Below, piece after piece: positions 35,155 through 47,500 of a DNA stretch of 64,000 nt (within the stretch, counting starts at the first letter, position 1; each line of letters starts with the position of its first letter). A program made the position numbers and the translations under genes. The DNA comes from Turritopsis dohrnii (Eukaryota > Cnidaria > Hydrozoa > Anthoathecata > Oceaniidae), in NCBI GenBank assembly GCA_027922465.2, contig BQMF02000136.1, forward strand, positions 558,001-622,000, read 5' to 3'. The notes beneath the pieces were generated by a model. It was not told the origin of the DNA and searched no databases. It worked only from the letters and a program-made list of their open reading frames with translations.

Positions 35155-36221
35155 AGGAGAATTAACATCAAAATTATGTAATGTTTTTTTTTTTAATGAA
35201 TCAATTTTAAATTGTGGAAGACGACTTTTTAGCAAGTTTCATTCATTTTCCTTCGTTAGTTATTTAAGTTTGAAGTTTAATCAAAACTCAAAAATATGAC
35301 ATCACAGTTGCACTTGGATATCCAGCTGTAGTTTTTACGAATCACGTAGTGAAGACAACTCGTGATGAGAGAATATATTTTCGTTTTCCTGATCTTGTCA
35401 AAGAAAGACAGAGAGCTGAAAGATGGCTTAACAACATTGGCACTGGGTTTACTGTTAAAACTTTTCGATTTGGAAAAGATAAAGTAGTTTGCAGCGATCA
35501 TTTTTATGTAGACTGTTTTGAAGTTGATAGTATATGATAAAAATGCTAGGTTATATGCCAAAGAAAAGAACATTGAAAGCTGGTGCAGTACCAACAATTT
35601 TCCAACATATAGTATTCAACATGATAAATATGAATGGAGAAAACCGTAAACTCTAAAAAACCTAGCTTTCAAGAGGTCCAACAAAGTGATCAAAAAGAAG
35701 TAAAGTGTTTTTAAAATTTAATTTCTGTAAATGCTCTCTTTGTGCATTTTTCTTACACAAGGCATGGTTAAGTCTAGTATTTTTCAATATTCCTAAAGAA
35801 TCTTTTTAAAAAAAACAAAAAAAGGCACGGTACTGTGTTCTTATTAGATGTTCTTTGAGATTTTCTTCCTATCTAACCTGGTTTCTTTTATTTCAAAAAT
35901 TTCGCGTGTTGTGAAAAAGAAAATCTACTATCAGCACGTTTTTCTTATAAGACAAGAAACTTACTTTGCCATCATTTTTTTACTTTGGAATAATTTGTTC
36001 ATTAACAAAACGTTAAAATCTGACGAAGACATGTTGCCACTCATGATTTTCTTTTAACATGAATGAGTCTAACTTTGTGTATGAAGAAATTCTAGTGCAA
36101 CTGTGACGTCACAGTTTAATTTTTAAATCCTTTATTATAAGCGAAATATGGTGTTTTATAAAGTTTTATTATTAACCCTTTATTTAAATACACAATTTGT
36201 ATTTTTGACGTTAATTCTCCT
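35155..36221. mobile_element. Kolobok-like element 2 with decayed THAP gene
   Basis: The ends AGGAGAATTAAC and their complement are flanked by TTAA (35151-35154 and 36222-36225). The ends resemble those of element 1 (AGGGGAATTGAG), and both encode a THAP finger near the left end, so they are one family. The interior is shorter and no transposase or P2X7-like frame remains. Confidence 0.75.
35349..35640 (+). pseudogene. THAP-domain gene relic
   Basis: In the first frame, RIYFRFPDL, the ERWLNNIG Trp region and VVCSDHFYVDCFEVD are clear. A stop follows at 35535, and the terminal LKAGAVPTIFQH is found in another frame (35572-35610), so a frameshift separates them. The expected first Cys lies upstream in a region reading ALGYPAV and is missing. 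The gene is non-functional and homologous to 6378-6764. Confidence 0.7.
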
Positions 36222-36225
36222 TTAA

Positions 36226-36498
36226 TTAATTATACTTATATCCGATTCCAGAGAGTTAGACAGAATTTGATGGAATTCTGTTGGGTTGTTTAGAAGATGA
36301 CGTGATAGAGATTATAGTATCATAGACGTAGTATTATATTAGTAGTATTATATACATAGTATTATATATGTAGTATTATATAAATCCCGTCTTTTGTTGC
36401 ACAATTTAGGATTAGATAATTTTATTATCAAAAGAAAAATACCTTGCAATGAGATAAAACTGGTTCATTACTGTTTAACTGAAAGCATATGATTAAAG
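36226..36498. promoter_or_regulatory. 5' flank of RBM19
   Basis: AT-rich, with a tandem tagtattatata word (36325-36385). The RBM19 promoter probably lies here, only about 270 bp from the Kolobok-like element; no defined motif was recognised. Confidence 0.3.
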
Positions 36499-38948
36499 AT
36501 GTCAAGACTTATTGTTAAAAATTTGCCAGACAAAATCAAAGAGAATAGAATAAGAGAAGTGTTTTCATGTCAAGGTGGTGAAATAACTGATGTTAAACTT
36601 TGTTTCACAAAGAAAGGTATCTTTCGTAAATTTGCATTTATTGGTTATAAGAACGAGAAGGATGCTGACACTGCATTGCGATTTCTCAATCAAACGTTTA
36701 TTGACACAAACAAGATACATGTGGAAATTTGTAAAGATTTGGGTGATTTAACTGTACCAAGACCTTGGAGTAAATATGCAAAGGAGAGTTCAGCGTTTCT
36801 CAGGAAAACAAAGGATGTCGAAAAACGTAAAGAGCGTATTCGAAATTTGCAAGAAGGAAAAAAAGAAAAAAAGAAACAAAAAATGAAAAAGTCACGGGCA
36901 TTGAATGAACTTGCAGATGTTGAAGATGATCCTCAATTTCAAGAATTTTTATTTGCTCATTTGAATAAGTCTGTCAAATCCACCTGGACTAATGAAACTG
37001 TGAAAGCTGATGTGCCTACAAACAAGGTTAGTTCTAACATGTCTTGCTTTTTTATTGTTTTAGTTCATTCTTCCCAAGTGTGACTTTTTACTGTTCTATT
37101 CCATAGGCAGTTACCTTCCCACTTCATCATCTTATTAATAATGTTATAAAGTTTCCTGTTGTTCAAAGATTTTTTTTATCCACCAATTTTTTTCTACATG
37201 GCCGCATTGATTATATTTGATCGGTTTCATTTGAATTTATGGGTATTAGAAATTTGAAATTATTTGTTATATTATTCAAATATCTACGTAAATGTTTTAA
37301 ATTGACATGTTTCAGGAGAAAGACGCATCAGATGAGGAAGATGAGACTAACCATGAGGGCAAAGTAAATGTTGGCGATGGCATTGAAAACCAGGTTGAAA
37401 ATGTTCATCATACCGATGATGAATTGAAACCAAACGCTGCAGAAAAAGAAAAAAAATGTTCAGATTTGGACTGGTTGAAATCGAAGGCTACAAGAACGAA
37501 AGTATAAACCCTTGCTTTTAAAAGTTGAAACAGTTTTACATCTTTATGTAAAGAAAACTCTCTCTGCTTTTCCTTCTTTTACATTTGCCATAATTCTTTG
37601 TTATAATCAGTTCAAATTCTTTCAACAGGGTGAATCATCTTCCCAAAACGAGACAACCTCTTCTAATACCATTTCTGAAAGACATGAGAACTCTTCTGAG
37701 AATTCTAAAACTCAGAGTGTAAAACAACAAGTTGGTCAAATGGCTTCATCTACTATCAGGATGAGAGGAATACCATTTAAAACCACTGAGCAAGATATTA
37801 TTAAGTTTTTCGAACCCTTAAAAATAGAAGATATACGTTTGCGAAGAAATTCTCAAGGCAAACTAAGTGGCTATGCATTTGTTGACTTTGAAAATCCTCA
37901 GGATGCTTTAAAAGCTCTACAGAAAGATCAAATTGCAATGAATGGTCGTTATGTGGAATTATTCTTGGTGCACAATAAAAAAGATGATGAAAGTATAGCT
38001 GACTGGAAGTGGAATAAGAGAGTAAGCCTAACAGAATAATCTAACTTCTCAAAACATACTGAACTGTCCGGAGTATCACATTATGATGTTATACTAAATG
38101 CAATTAAGTCCTGGGTTGTTTGGAACGCTTACTGCTCTGTTAAATGTGTTATACATGTTTTTATGAAAGAATGTTGTAATATTGACAACATGACATTTTA
38201 GGATAGCAAAGAGGATGAAGAACAACTTTCTGATACTGGTCGATTGTTTGTAAGAAATCTTTCTTTTGCATGCACTGAAGACGATTTACACCAACTGTTT
38301 TCTAAAGTTGGTCCATTGGTTGAAGTCAACTTGCCAGTTGATAAAGACAGCAATAAAAGTATAGGAATTGCTTTTGTAACATTCATGATTCCAGAGCACG
38401 CAGTCAAAGCCATTTCCGAATTGGACGGAACCATTTTCCAAGGCAGAATTTTACATTTGCTGCCGGGAAGAGCAAAGAAAACAAATGAAATTACTGGACT
38501 TCATGGTACTGTTTGTAGCTTTATTCATATGAAATTATGTTACTTTGTCAAACATCTGATGAATTCCTGCCACACTCATTTTCATCTAGTCACAGGGAAA
38601 GTCCAAAATCAAGGGTCAAGAAAACAGAAATTTTTTTTATTGTTATTACTTATCAAATAGGTGCAACATCTTCGTATAAAAAGAAAAAAGAAGAAGAACA
38701 GAAAAAGTTAAGCAGCAGTAATCATAATTGGAATGCTTTATTTCTTGGTCAAAATGCTATTGCTGATGTAATGGCAGCACGATTAGATATAAGTAAGCGT
38801 GGTTTATTGGATGCACAAACTGATGGTAGTGTGGCTGTCAGAATGGCATTAGGCGAAACAGAATTAGTGTCTGAAACAAGAAAATTCTTAGAGTCGCACG
38901 GTGTTAAATTGGATGTATTTGGTCAGGTGGGATATCTTTGTTGTTTTC

Positions 38949-38979
<31 letters not shown>

Positions 38980-41900
38980 TTTTGAAAAGAAAATTGCCAC
39001 ATATGTTGCTTTAGGCCAATTCTGCTAGAAGTAAAAATGTCATTCTGGCTAAAAATCTGCCAACAGGGACAACGGGTAACGAGTTGAAAGAAATCTTTGA
39101 AAAATATGGAGTTGTGGTGCAAGTGTTAATGCCGCCATTTGGAATCACTGCAATCATTGAGTTTAGTCAGGGGAAAAATGCAAAAGAGGCTTTCAGTAAC
39201 TTGGCTTATTCCAAGGTATACATAACATATTTTTATCAATGCCTTTTGTCAGAGTAATTAAGGTATATTAATGTTATATCTAAATACTTTAGTTTAAGCA
39301 TATACCGTTGTATTTGGAATGGGCACCTGTCGATATCTTGAGTGGTGAAGTAACTGTAAAACAAGAACCGGAAGAAAATGAAGATGAGGTAACTCAATTT
39401 ATTTTGCATTTAACGTTTTGTATAGAATCCTGACTTTCATTGTGGATGTACTTTTGAGTGATATGGTCTTTTTCGGAAAAGTCATCGATTTGAGAAATTT
39501 GACTTGTATCTGATTTTAAATGTTTGCTTTGTTATGGTTACATTTCTACTGTTTTGTTTAGGATGAAGATGGAAATTCAGGTAAGTTGCTTTCACCATGG
39601 AAGCTTTATTCATTGTCAATATTATGTCATATAGATTGGAAAAAAATATGTTGATGATGAACTTCGAAGTTCTAATAATGTTGTTATATCATTTCGTTTG
39701 GCCACGATACACGTTGCACCATTCCATCAGCATCATTCCTTAGTAAAGCTATTCCTGGGTGATACTTGCTTTTTGCTTTTCTTCGATGTTTATCATCCAA
39801 CTACCTCTCTAGATGAAGACAATGAAACATCTGGAAACGTCTTGTTTGTGAAGAATCTAAATTTTATTACAACGGAAGATACACTGAGACAGGTTTGACC
39901 CTAACCCACTGCAATGTATTTGTATAAACACTTTCAATTCCGTCATACTTTTCCGAAACCAAATCAACAATATCATTAAAATATAGTCCATAGTTGCGTC
40001 CATTATGTTTTTCGATCAGATGTTTTCAATTTCAATCTCTTCGCCTCAAGTGCTTGAAGTATCTCCTTCATTCTTTCTTTGATTTTCTGCCATTTTAAAA
40101 AATGTTAAGTCTCTTTCGTTGAGTTACTTTTACCGTTTAGCGCTTTACCTCCTGTGGAAAGTTGAAAAATGTGACTGTTGCAAGGAAGAAAGACATTAAA
40201 AAACCCGGGGTTATGTTATCCATGGGGTACGGGTTTATAGAATATAGTAAAGGTGAAAGTGCTGACAAAGCAATGAAATTACTGCAGGTAAGTTCTCTGA
40301 TAACGTCATTAAAGTTGTTCTCGTTACGCTTGTGGTGTTTCCACCTACGGATCCTATCACTACATTTTGTTCTCTGTTTTAGCATTGTGAGATTGATGGT
40401 CATAAAGTGGAATTGAAGAAATCCCATCGTGAAAACATGTAAGAGTTTTGTCACGGTTACTACTGGACATGTCAATCAATGTCGCAATCAACAATAAAAC
40501 ATGTTGGCAACACGAAGTAACGTTTTTAGGCGATGGGAGTTACTGTCGCCTGTTTACACGTGTCACCAGCGTTGATGTGAAGCGATGGGCGTTACTATGG
40601 CCTGTTTACACGTGTCACCAGCGTTGATGTGAGGCGATGGGCGTTACTATGGCCTGTTTACACGTGTCACCAGTGTTGATGTTTTTTTTGAGGTTGTCAA
40701 CATTCATTTTTGTTTGTTTTGCTTGTTTGCTTTGTTGATACAATAACAACAAAACAACAACAACAACAAAAAAAATTTGTAACCAACGCCTGTAAATGTA
40801 ACTTCGTGACTCCGAGGGTTGAAGCGCTGCAAATTGCGATAAATGTGGTAACAACAGATGCCACAATATTGATATTGATATCCAAATTCTCAAGTATCTA
40901 ACATGTGTCAACCGTTAAGCTTTTATTTCAAAACATCTTCAAACTTCAAGTCAAGTTGCTACTAAGCCGTTGTCATTCAAAGTCTTCCCTGATGTCAGAA
41001 TAGGATCCTTCCCTTATATGAGAATTGGATCGGTCGTGCCTGTGAGTAAAGTGAGTTCCGCAAAATATTATGTAGCTTCACGACTTCTTTCTTCAACAAA
41101 TGTTTTGAGTCAACATCTTTAGTGAAGGTTTTATGGAAATTATTTTCTGAGCTGGGTTTTTCTTCCAAGAAATGTTATGTGTAAACTGCTTTTCTTCAGT
41201 CCTTTTTTGACTTGATTGAATTATCTTTGACGTCAGTTTTAGTAAACGATTTAATAATTTAATAAGTGCTACTGATCGCTTCATATAGTTCATGTAACAA
41301 TTTCATCAATACTTCATGGGTAAAAGTCGTTTGGGTAAAAGTGATTATTTGGTGACGTGGTGTCTCGTTTTTTCAAACTTTATGATGAGATTTTTCACCG
41401 AATAGTTTGATCGTCTGAAGATATTGTATGAACTCACTCCTAGATTCCTCTCAGAGCCCTTATAAACACGCATGCGTGTGTGAGTTCGAGATAATATTGG
41501 GTTCCATTCCTCTGCATTTGCCTCGTCAGTTATGTTAATTCACTGCACATACTTACGATGACTATTTTCATGTTCAGAAGTGCAAAATCGTCCAGGAAAA
41601 GAACGTTGGATAAGAAACAGACCGGCAGTAAAATCATTGTTCGCAACATCCCGTTCGAAGCAACAAGCAAAGAGATAAAAGAACTCTTCAGGTATATAAA
41701 AACTTTTCTCTGTTCTCACGTGCTAACAACATGAATTTTCTGATGAAGCTCGACACCTTTTCTCTCACATGTTCACAATTATTCGTGTTTATATGTAGTT
41801 CTTTTCTCTCACATGTTCACAAATATTCGTGTTTATATGTAGTTCTTTTGGAACTCTCAAAACTGTTCGATTGCCAAAGAAAATGGCGGGTACTGGAACC

Positions 41901-43256
41901 CATCGTGGCTTCGCTTTTGTCGATTTCACCTCGAAGCAAGAAGCCAAGGTAAACGTAGTTTTGTTGGATTCCACATCCATCGAATATATGCTAGTTTCAT
42001 TTTGTTCTTTTTGAAATAATTCCTAGCGAGCATTCAAAGCACTTTGTCAAAGTACCCATTTATACGGTCGCCGATTAGTGTTGGAGTGGGCTGAAGAAGA
42101 AGACAGTGTGGATGCATTACGTCATAAAACAGCTGAGCATTTTCACGAATCCAGTGGTATGTGTTTCTATTTGATCGTTGCTTTGGTATTACATGAAACA
42201 AGAGAGGCCTTGTCAATGTAAAGTCACAAATATTTGTAAGGTATATATCAATTACAAGGATATTGGGTGCAATTTTTTCGCTTATAAAACATTGCTTACT
42301 ATCGGCATGAAGTTCATCGTGTTTGTGTTACACGTTGCTTTCTTTACAAGCATGTTGGGAGCAGCCTCTTTTTCATTGTGATTACTAACTAACTAAATAT
42401 GACGAAAGACTGTCATAAAAACGTTTTGTTGTCTTACAGAAATGAAGTAGTAACTTACAAACGCATGTGAAGTACTAAAGTGTTTATACGATGACAACAA
42501 GACCAAAATTGGTAGTGAGATACAAAAGTCCTTTTTGTCGACGACGATGCTAAATTAAAAAAAGATCAGTTCTTTCCGTTTCTTCTGACTCGCCCTTACA
42601 GTAATACACTTTTCCCGAATTCTGTTAATTGTGTTAATGCCTTATTACAAGCTTCTATGAATTCTAATGTTTTAAAGATAATGAACTGTTATACAGTGTG
42701 TTTCAAAACATTGGATTCAACAAATATCATCGCAGTCTTGAAGAAAATATCCAATTAATTTTTATAAAATTGGATACTTTCTTCAAAAATGCGATGAAAT
42801 TTTTTGAATCCAACATTTTGAAACACACTGTATTTGGAGCTGAGGGTTGCACTATGCTAATGTCAGTAAAAAAAGAACAATTGAGAAATGATCTGGGAAC
42901 GAGCAAGTGTTTATTATTAACAAAGCGTTCAAACAAAGTAAAAAATGATTGGCTCTCTCGTGGAGATTATCTCATAAGAAAACTGCTGTCACACTTTTTC
43001 CGACCTTATCATAGTTCATTATCTTAAGTTCGTCTTTACGACCTTTCTGTAGTGGGATACTTATTAACAATTGGAATCTTTAAAACGAGGCCATACATAT
43101 CGGCTAGGTCAACACATCGTTTAAAATGAAATTTGAAACAGTTGTTTTCATCTGTAGAATTGTTAACTCTTGTGTTTTTCTTCAGAACGAAGCAGTAAGA
43201 AGCGAAAGACAGATGTTCTCCAATCGCTTGAACGAACTCCGTTAGAAGAAAATTAA
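36499..43256 (+). CDS. RBM19: RBM19, six-RRM ribosome-biogenesis factor (yeast Mrd1 family)
   Basis: RBM19/Mrd1 binds pre-rRNA in the nucleolus and is needed for 18S rRNA maturation. Fifteen exons: 36499-37026, 37316-37501, 37629-38021, 38202-38505, 38661-38926, 39015-39215, 39293-39388, 39562-39580, 39813-39892, 40141-40287, 40383-40438, 41578-41691, 41843-41948, 42027-42156, 43186-43256. They encode 898 residues (human protein 960) with all phases consistent. The six RRMs begin near residues 2 (SRLIVKNLP), 280 (STIRMRGIPF), 384 (RLFVRNLSF), 566 (NVILAKNLP), 671 (NVLFVKNLNF) and 776 (KIIVRNIPF). A Lys-rich stretch follows RRM1 and the C-terminus is basic. Exon 8 is a 19-nt microexon. The last intron holds a mariner-type MITE. 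Neighbouring genes appear unrelated in function. Confidence 0.94.
38948..38985. repeat. TA microsatellite plus T run
   Basis: About 11 TA dinucleotides followed by a T run in RBM19 intron 5, just upstream of the exon 6 acceptor, where the T run may serve as the pyrimidine tract. Confidence 0.8.
40528..40682. repeat. 54-bp minisatellite, about three copies
   Basis: The unit contains gcgatgggcgttactatgg, cctgtttacacgtgtcacca and gcgttgatgtga. It lies in RBM19 intron 11. Confidence 0.9.
42694..42830. mobile_element. Short mariner-type palindromic MITE in RBM19 intron 14
   Basis: CAGTGTGTTTCAAAACATTG and its complement end a 137-bp element flanked by TA (42692-42693, 42831-42832). The arms extend inward as ttggattcaa/ttgaatccaa and a central ccaattaa/aattgg fold, so nearly the whole element is a hairpin. 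Confidence 0.85.
42841..43025. repeat. Interspersed repeat shared with 25296 and 54396
   Basis: This shares gaggcttgca/gagggttgca then atgctaatgtca, ttggctctctcgtggagatt and agttcattatctta words with 54396-54715, and the middle word with 25300. It probably represents a dispersed non-autonomous element of unknown class. Confidence 0.5.
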
Positions 43257-44534
43257 TTCACGAAATACACTTACTGGATATACGTTTATATCAATTACAA
43301 ACATGACATTATGCTCTTAAAAATTAGAGTTCAAATTCCCATCCTTTCATGCGATTCGCTTGTGTTAGTTCAAGATCTTTTAGAAGACCTAATCAGCCCT
43401 CCACGATTTTAAGAGAGTATGATTTTTTTATCAACTAAGCTTCGGTTTGAGAAGAAGGGTATTTTGACCTCACGAAAACTTGACATGTTTGATAACATCA
43501 GTTGATTCGAGATTTTCACCGGTGACTTTTTTTATGACGGAATTTGTTTTTGATGATAGATATGTTAACTCGTGTATCTATTATTGTTGTTTCATTCAAT
43601 ATTAAAATGTTGAAACACTGCGAATCCAGCGACAGTACAGTGTTCACATTTCCACGGCACCATTTGTTCATTTCTTCGAGAGATGATAGGAAAGCATGCA
43701 AAGCGTTTGTAACCAAATTTTGTGTGCTTATTACACGACTCCCCAAAAAAAATACAAAGTGAAGCCTTTTGTTTACATGTAGTTTATGTCCTCTCTACAC
43801 AGATCAAAAGGTGTTTCATATTTATTTCTCTAAGTTTAGTTGCTTTGCAAATGAGTTACTTTGATGAACATCGTGTATCCTGTGAAACTACTCTGCTTCT
43901 TCACTATACTTGCACATCGAGTCAATAACAACTTGGTCTATGGTTGTGGTTGTGATCTTGTTTAAGAAAATACAACACATCTTCTAAATAGGTAACAAAG
44001 CATCATCCATGTTGAAAATTGAAACGAAAAACCAAATTGAATTATGAATGAGAAATTTAAATTTAGTGGTTAATTATTTCATATGGAAAAAAGTTCCTTG
44101 GTTCCCGGGGAAGTAATTTTTCTCATGCAATTTCCTCGTTGGATGGGATCATTTTATGTCTACCCAGCAAAATGTTTGTTGTTTTTCTTTTCTTGTTGTT
44201 TCTTAATTCATCTACCGAAATAATTTGTTTTTCATTTTGAACTGAACGGAACGTTTTGGTGTCCGAAAGTTTCCCCGCTTACCGAGGTAGTCTTTTTCAT
44301 ACGAACAACTTCATAAGGTAAGTTTCACGGATCGTGTTTAGTCAAAAAGCGATCAATTTTACAGAAATTAATTTTGAGTCCCGGGTAAGATTCAAACGTC
44401 CGTCCCGGAATAATAAATGAAGACTGTTAGTATATGGTCACTGTGTTTCATAGCAAAGAATTCTGAAAAATAACAATCATTCAATAAAAGACGCAAATGC
44501 ATAAGTATAAATGCAAAAGTTATAAGAAGTTCAT
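43257..44534. other. Intergenic between convergent RBM19 and GH18-like genes
   Basis: This holds the 3' ends of both genes. No additional gene was supported; the short frames at 43516-43928 show no domain motif. Confidence 0.5.
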
Positions 44535-47500
44535 TTACAAACTACAAAAGCGTCTGGCTGATGGTGAATCATTTCTCCGAACTGACTGTTTACAGCGGTA
44601 ACAGAAGAGATATATCCTTGTATGGTAAGGACTATCTACAGTCACGCAAATAATCATATGATGTGACAGTCACGCAAATAATCATATGATGTGATAAAAC
44701 ATCATGAGGATAGTAAGTCCCAGAAAAGATTCACTCTTACGTCCTAGAAGAAAATATGAAGACTGTTAGTATTCCGTCACTGTTTCATAATAACAAAGAA
44801 TTTCGAACAACATTATACTTACCAGTACTGCATGTTGAGCATGGTTTTTTACTCGTAGGTTTGACTGTGGTGTAAAGATTAGGTTTGAAATTATACTTAA
44901 TATAATCGCTATATGGCCATCCTCTAACTTTGTTGACGTCGTCGTATCCGACATCGGATAACATGATTCCGGCAATACGAGAATATTTTGGAGCGTATTT
45001 CTAAGATTAAAAGATACATTAAGATATCAAGTCAACATTTATAAGGAAACCTTATCGAAGAACAGAAAATGTCTGAGAGTTTAAATCAACCATAGAATTG
45101 TGGATTAGAAGAATCCAGTAAGTTATTGACAACTCGTTAGTTTTGAATGAATTTAGAAGTTAAAATTGTCAATTAAACAAGAATCCAATTAGGCCAGCTT
45201 AAGGTTAAAAGTATTTACCTTGTATAACTGAATTGTTTTTTCTCTATTGATATAATATTTTCCATTTTTGACAATGAGTGCGCTAGATTGAAGTCCAAGA
45301 TAGATACTTGGTCCAGGAAGAGATAACCAACTATTTAAAGACGTTTCAAATGCTTTTGTGTTAGCAGCATTGCAGTTGCCAACAAATGAAATATAGAACG
45401 CGTCAAATAAGTGACTGCTTTGTTTGTAAACATCTTTAAGTTGAAGATGCTCTAACGAACAAGCTGCAGTGGTTGTGATGAGGTATTTTCGATTTGAATC
45501 AGAATTCATATACCTCCTGAGTTCTTGAAGAAATTCATTGAAATAATCACGCTTTCCACCCTGCGCTATCTCGATGTTGATGCCGTTCGGTACAGCGCTG
45601 TAGTAAGATATAATCGAATACCAGTGAAAACAAGAACATGAAATGATGACAGAAGAAAACTGGAAACATTTCTACAAATTAACTATACCTGTTAAAAGTT
45701 CTGAGTCTGTGTGTTCCACCAAGAAACAAATTCCATACACGATTAGCAAACAATTTTGCATCCTGCACTGAAACAAATCCATTATATCTTGCTCCTTCTG
45801 CACCGATTGAAAGAATGATTTTCTTCCCACGATACTGACAATACTTGATTTGTTGAGCTATTCTATCGCATTTCAAGTATGTTGGGTATTCTTTTCCAAA
45901 ATTATGAACGCAATGCCTTGCAAATGTCATTCCAGGAAATCCATCTAAGGGAACCATAATGTGATGCAGGTATATGATCTGATATATGAGTATGTGTGGA
46001 CCGCTATTGAGCCTTAAATATCCATTACAAATCATACCGAGAATGTTTTACCTTTGTTGTTCCCCATGTCTGAAAATATGTGAACAGCTTTGATTATTAT
46101 GACATCATAAGATGCACGGTTGCAATAATGACCTAGTTCCAATTCATTTTGACCTTTATAATTGAAAATTTTATTTTGTCCCCACTGTCCAACCAACTGG
46201 AAATCTGAAAAATAGAATATTGTATTCAATCAATCAATCAACAGTTTGCGCATTAAAACACCCTTGGACTCCTCCTCCTCCTCTTCCTCCTCCTCCTACT
46301 ACTACTACCGACCGAAATGGCAGTTTAGCCTGTGCAGCTTACCAATGTCGCTTCCGAAACTGCGTAAATTGCAACTAAAGAACGGAGGCTAATAATTTTT
46401 ATAACTATCAAAACATTCTTTATACGTTCTTTTAGTATTTTACCATAGATTCGCCATTAAATAAACATTTTCCTATTAAAAATACGGTGGGGAACTTTAG
46501 TTGCACCTAATTTGAAACACGGTTAAAATAAACTTAAGCTTTGGTTTTGGAACGTCTTGTGCTTCGAAGTTCGAAGCTCTTTTCTTCTTGCAGTTACAAA
46601 GATTCATCGAAATTCATCGAACTTAAACCTTTTAAAAGCATTTTACATTTTATTATATTTTGTACGTGTGTATTTGGTTTGCTTGTCTACAAAAATGTCT
46701 TGGATTAAAGTTGGAAACGGTTTTACTTCGTTTCTTATATTTTTAGAAGACGTTTGTTTTTTTTTTCTTTCCGGTCTTTTATATATGCGCTCTTCTTTTC
46801 TCACCTCAACTATTGCTGTCAAATCTGGGGTCAACCGATCAGTCTTTACCTTAACCGCATTTCAGTTCTCCAAAATAGTGCAATCCGCCTAATGTCTTTT
46901 ACTGAACCAACCGCCAGTTCGTCTGCTCTTTACAAAAATGTTGGCCTACTAAAGTTTGCAGACATTGTGAAACTTCACAACGCAAAATTCGTCCACAGTA
47001 TTTATCATAATTCAATTCCTGAACCTATCATAGATTCGTTTGCGGTTGACTTCACCCATGCTCATAACACAAGAGCCAATGAACAGGGACTAATTAATTT
47101 TAGATCAGTAAGAACTTCCACCTATGGCCTAAAGTCTATACGCCACCAAAGCCTCCTAACCTGGCAAGAACTACAAAAATTATTCTGTAACGGAAAGCTT
47201 TTTGATCTGAGCTACAATGCTTTAAATCACAAACTTAAACTGTTGCTTCTCGAGACATACTAGATCCTCAAATACTAGTTTATCCTATGGATGCTTAGAC
47301 AGAATATATGTTTGTATGTTTGTGTGTAATGTACTTATCCCTTTGTCCTGTTTTATGTTGTATTGTCCATGGTAGTTGCCAAATCTTCCAGCTTTCAGCT
47401 TGTTATGGCAATTCCCAACTTAAAACGTTCGTTTCTTTAAATAACCTAAAGCATTTATTACTAGCAACCACCACTTTTTTATCTTACTATGCTAAGCTAA

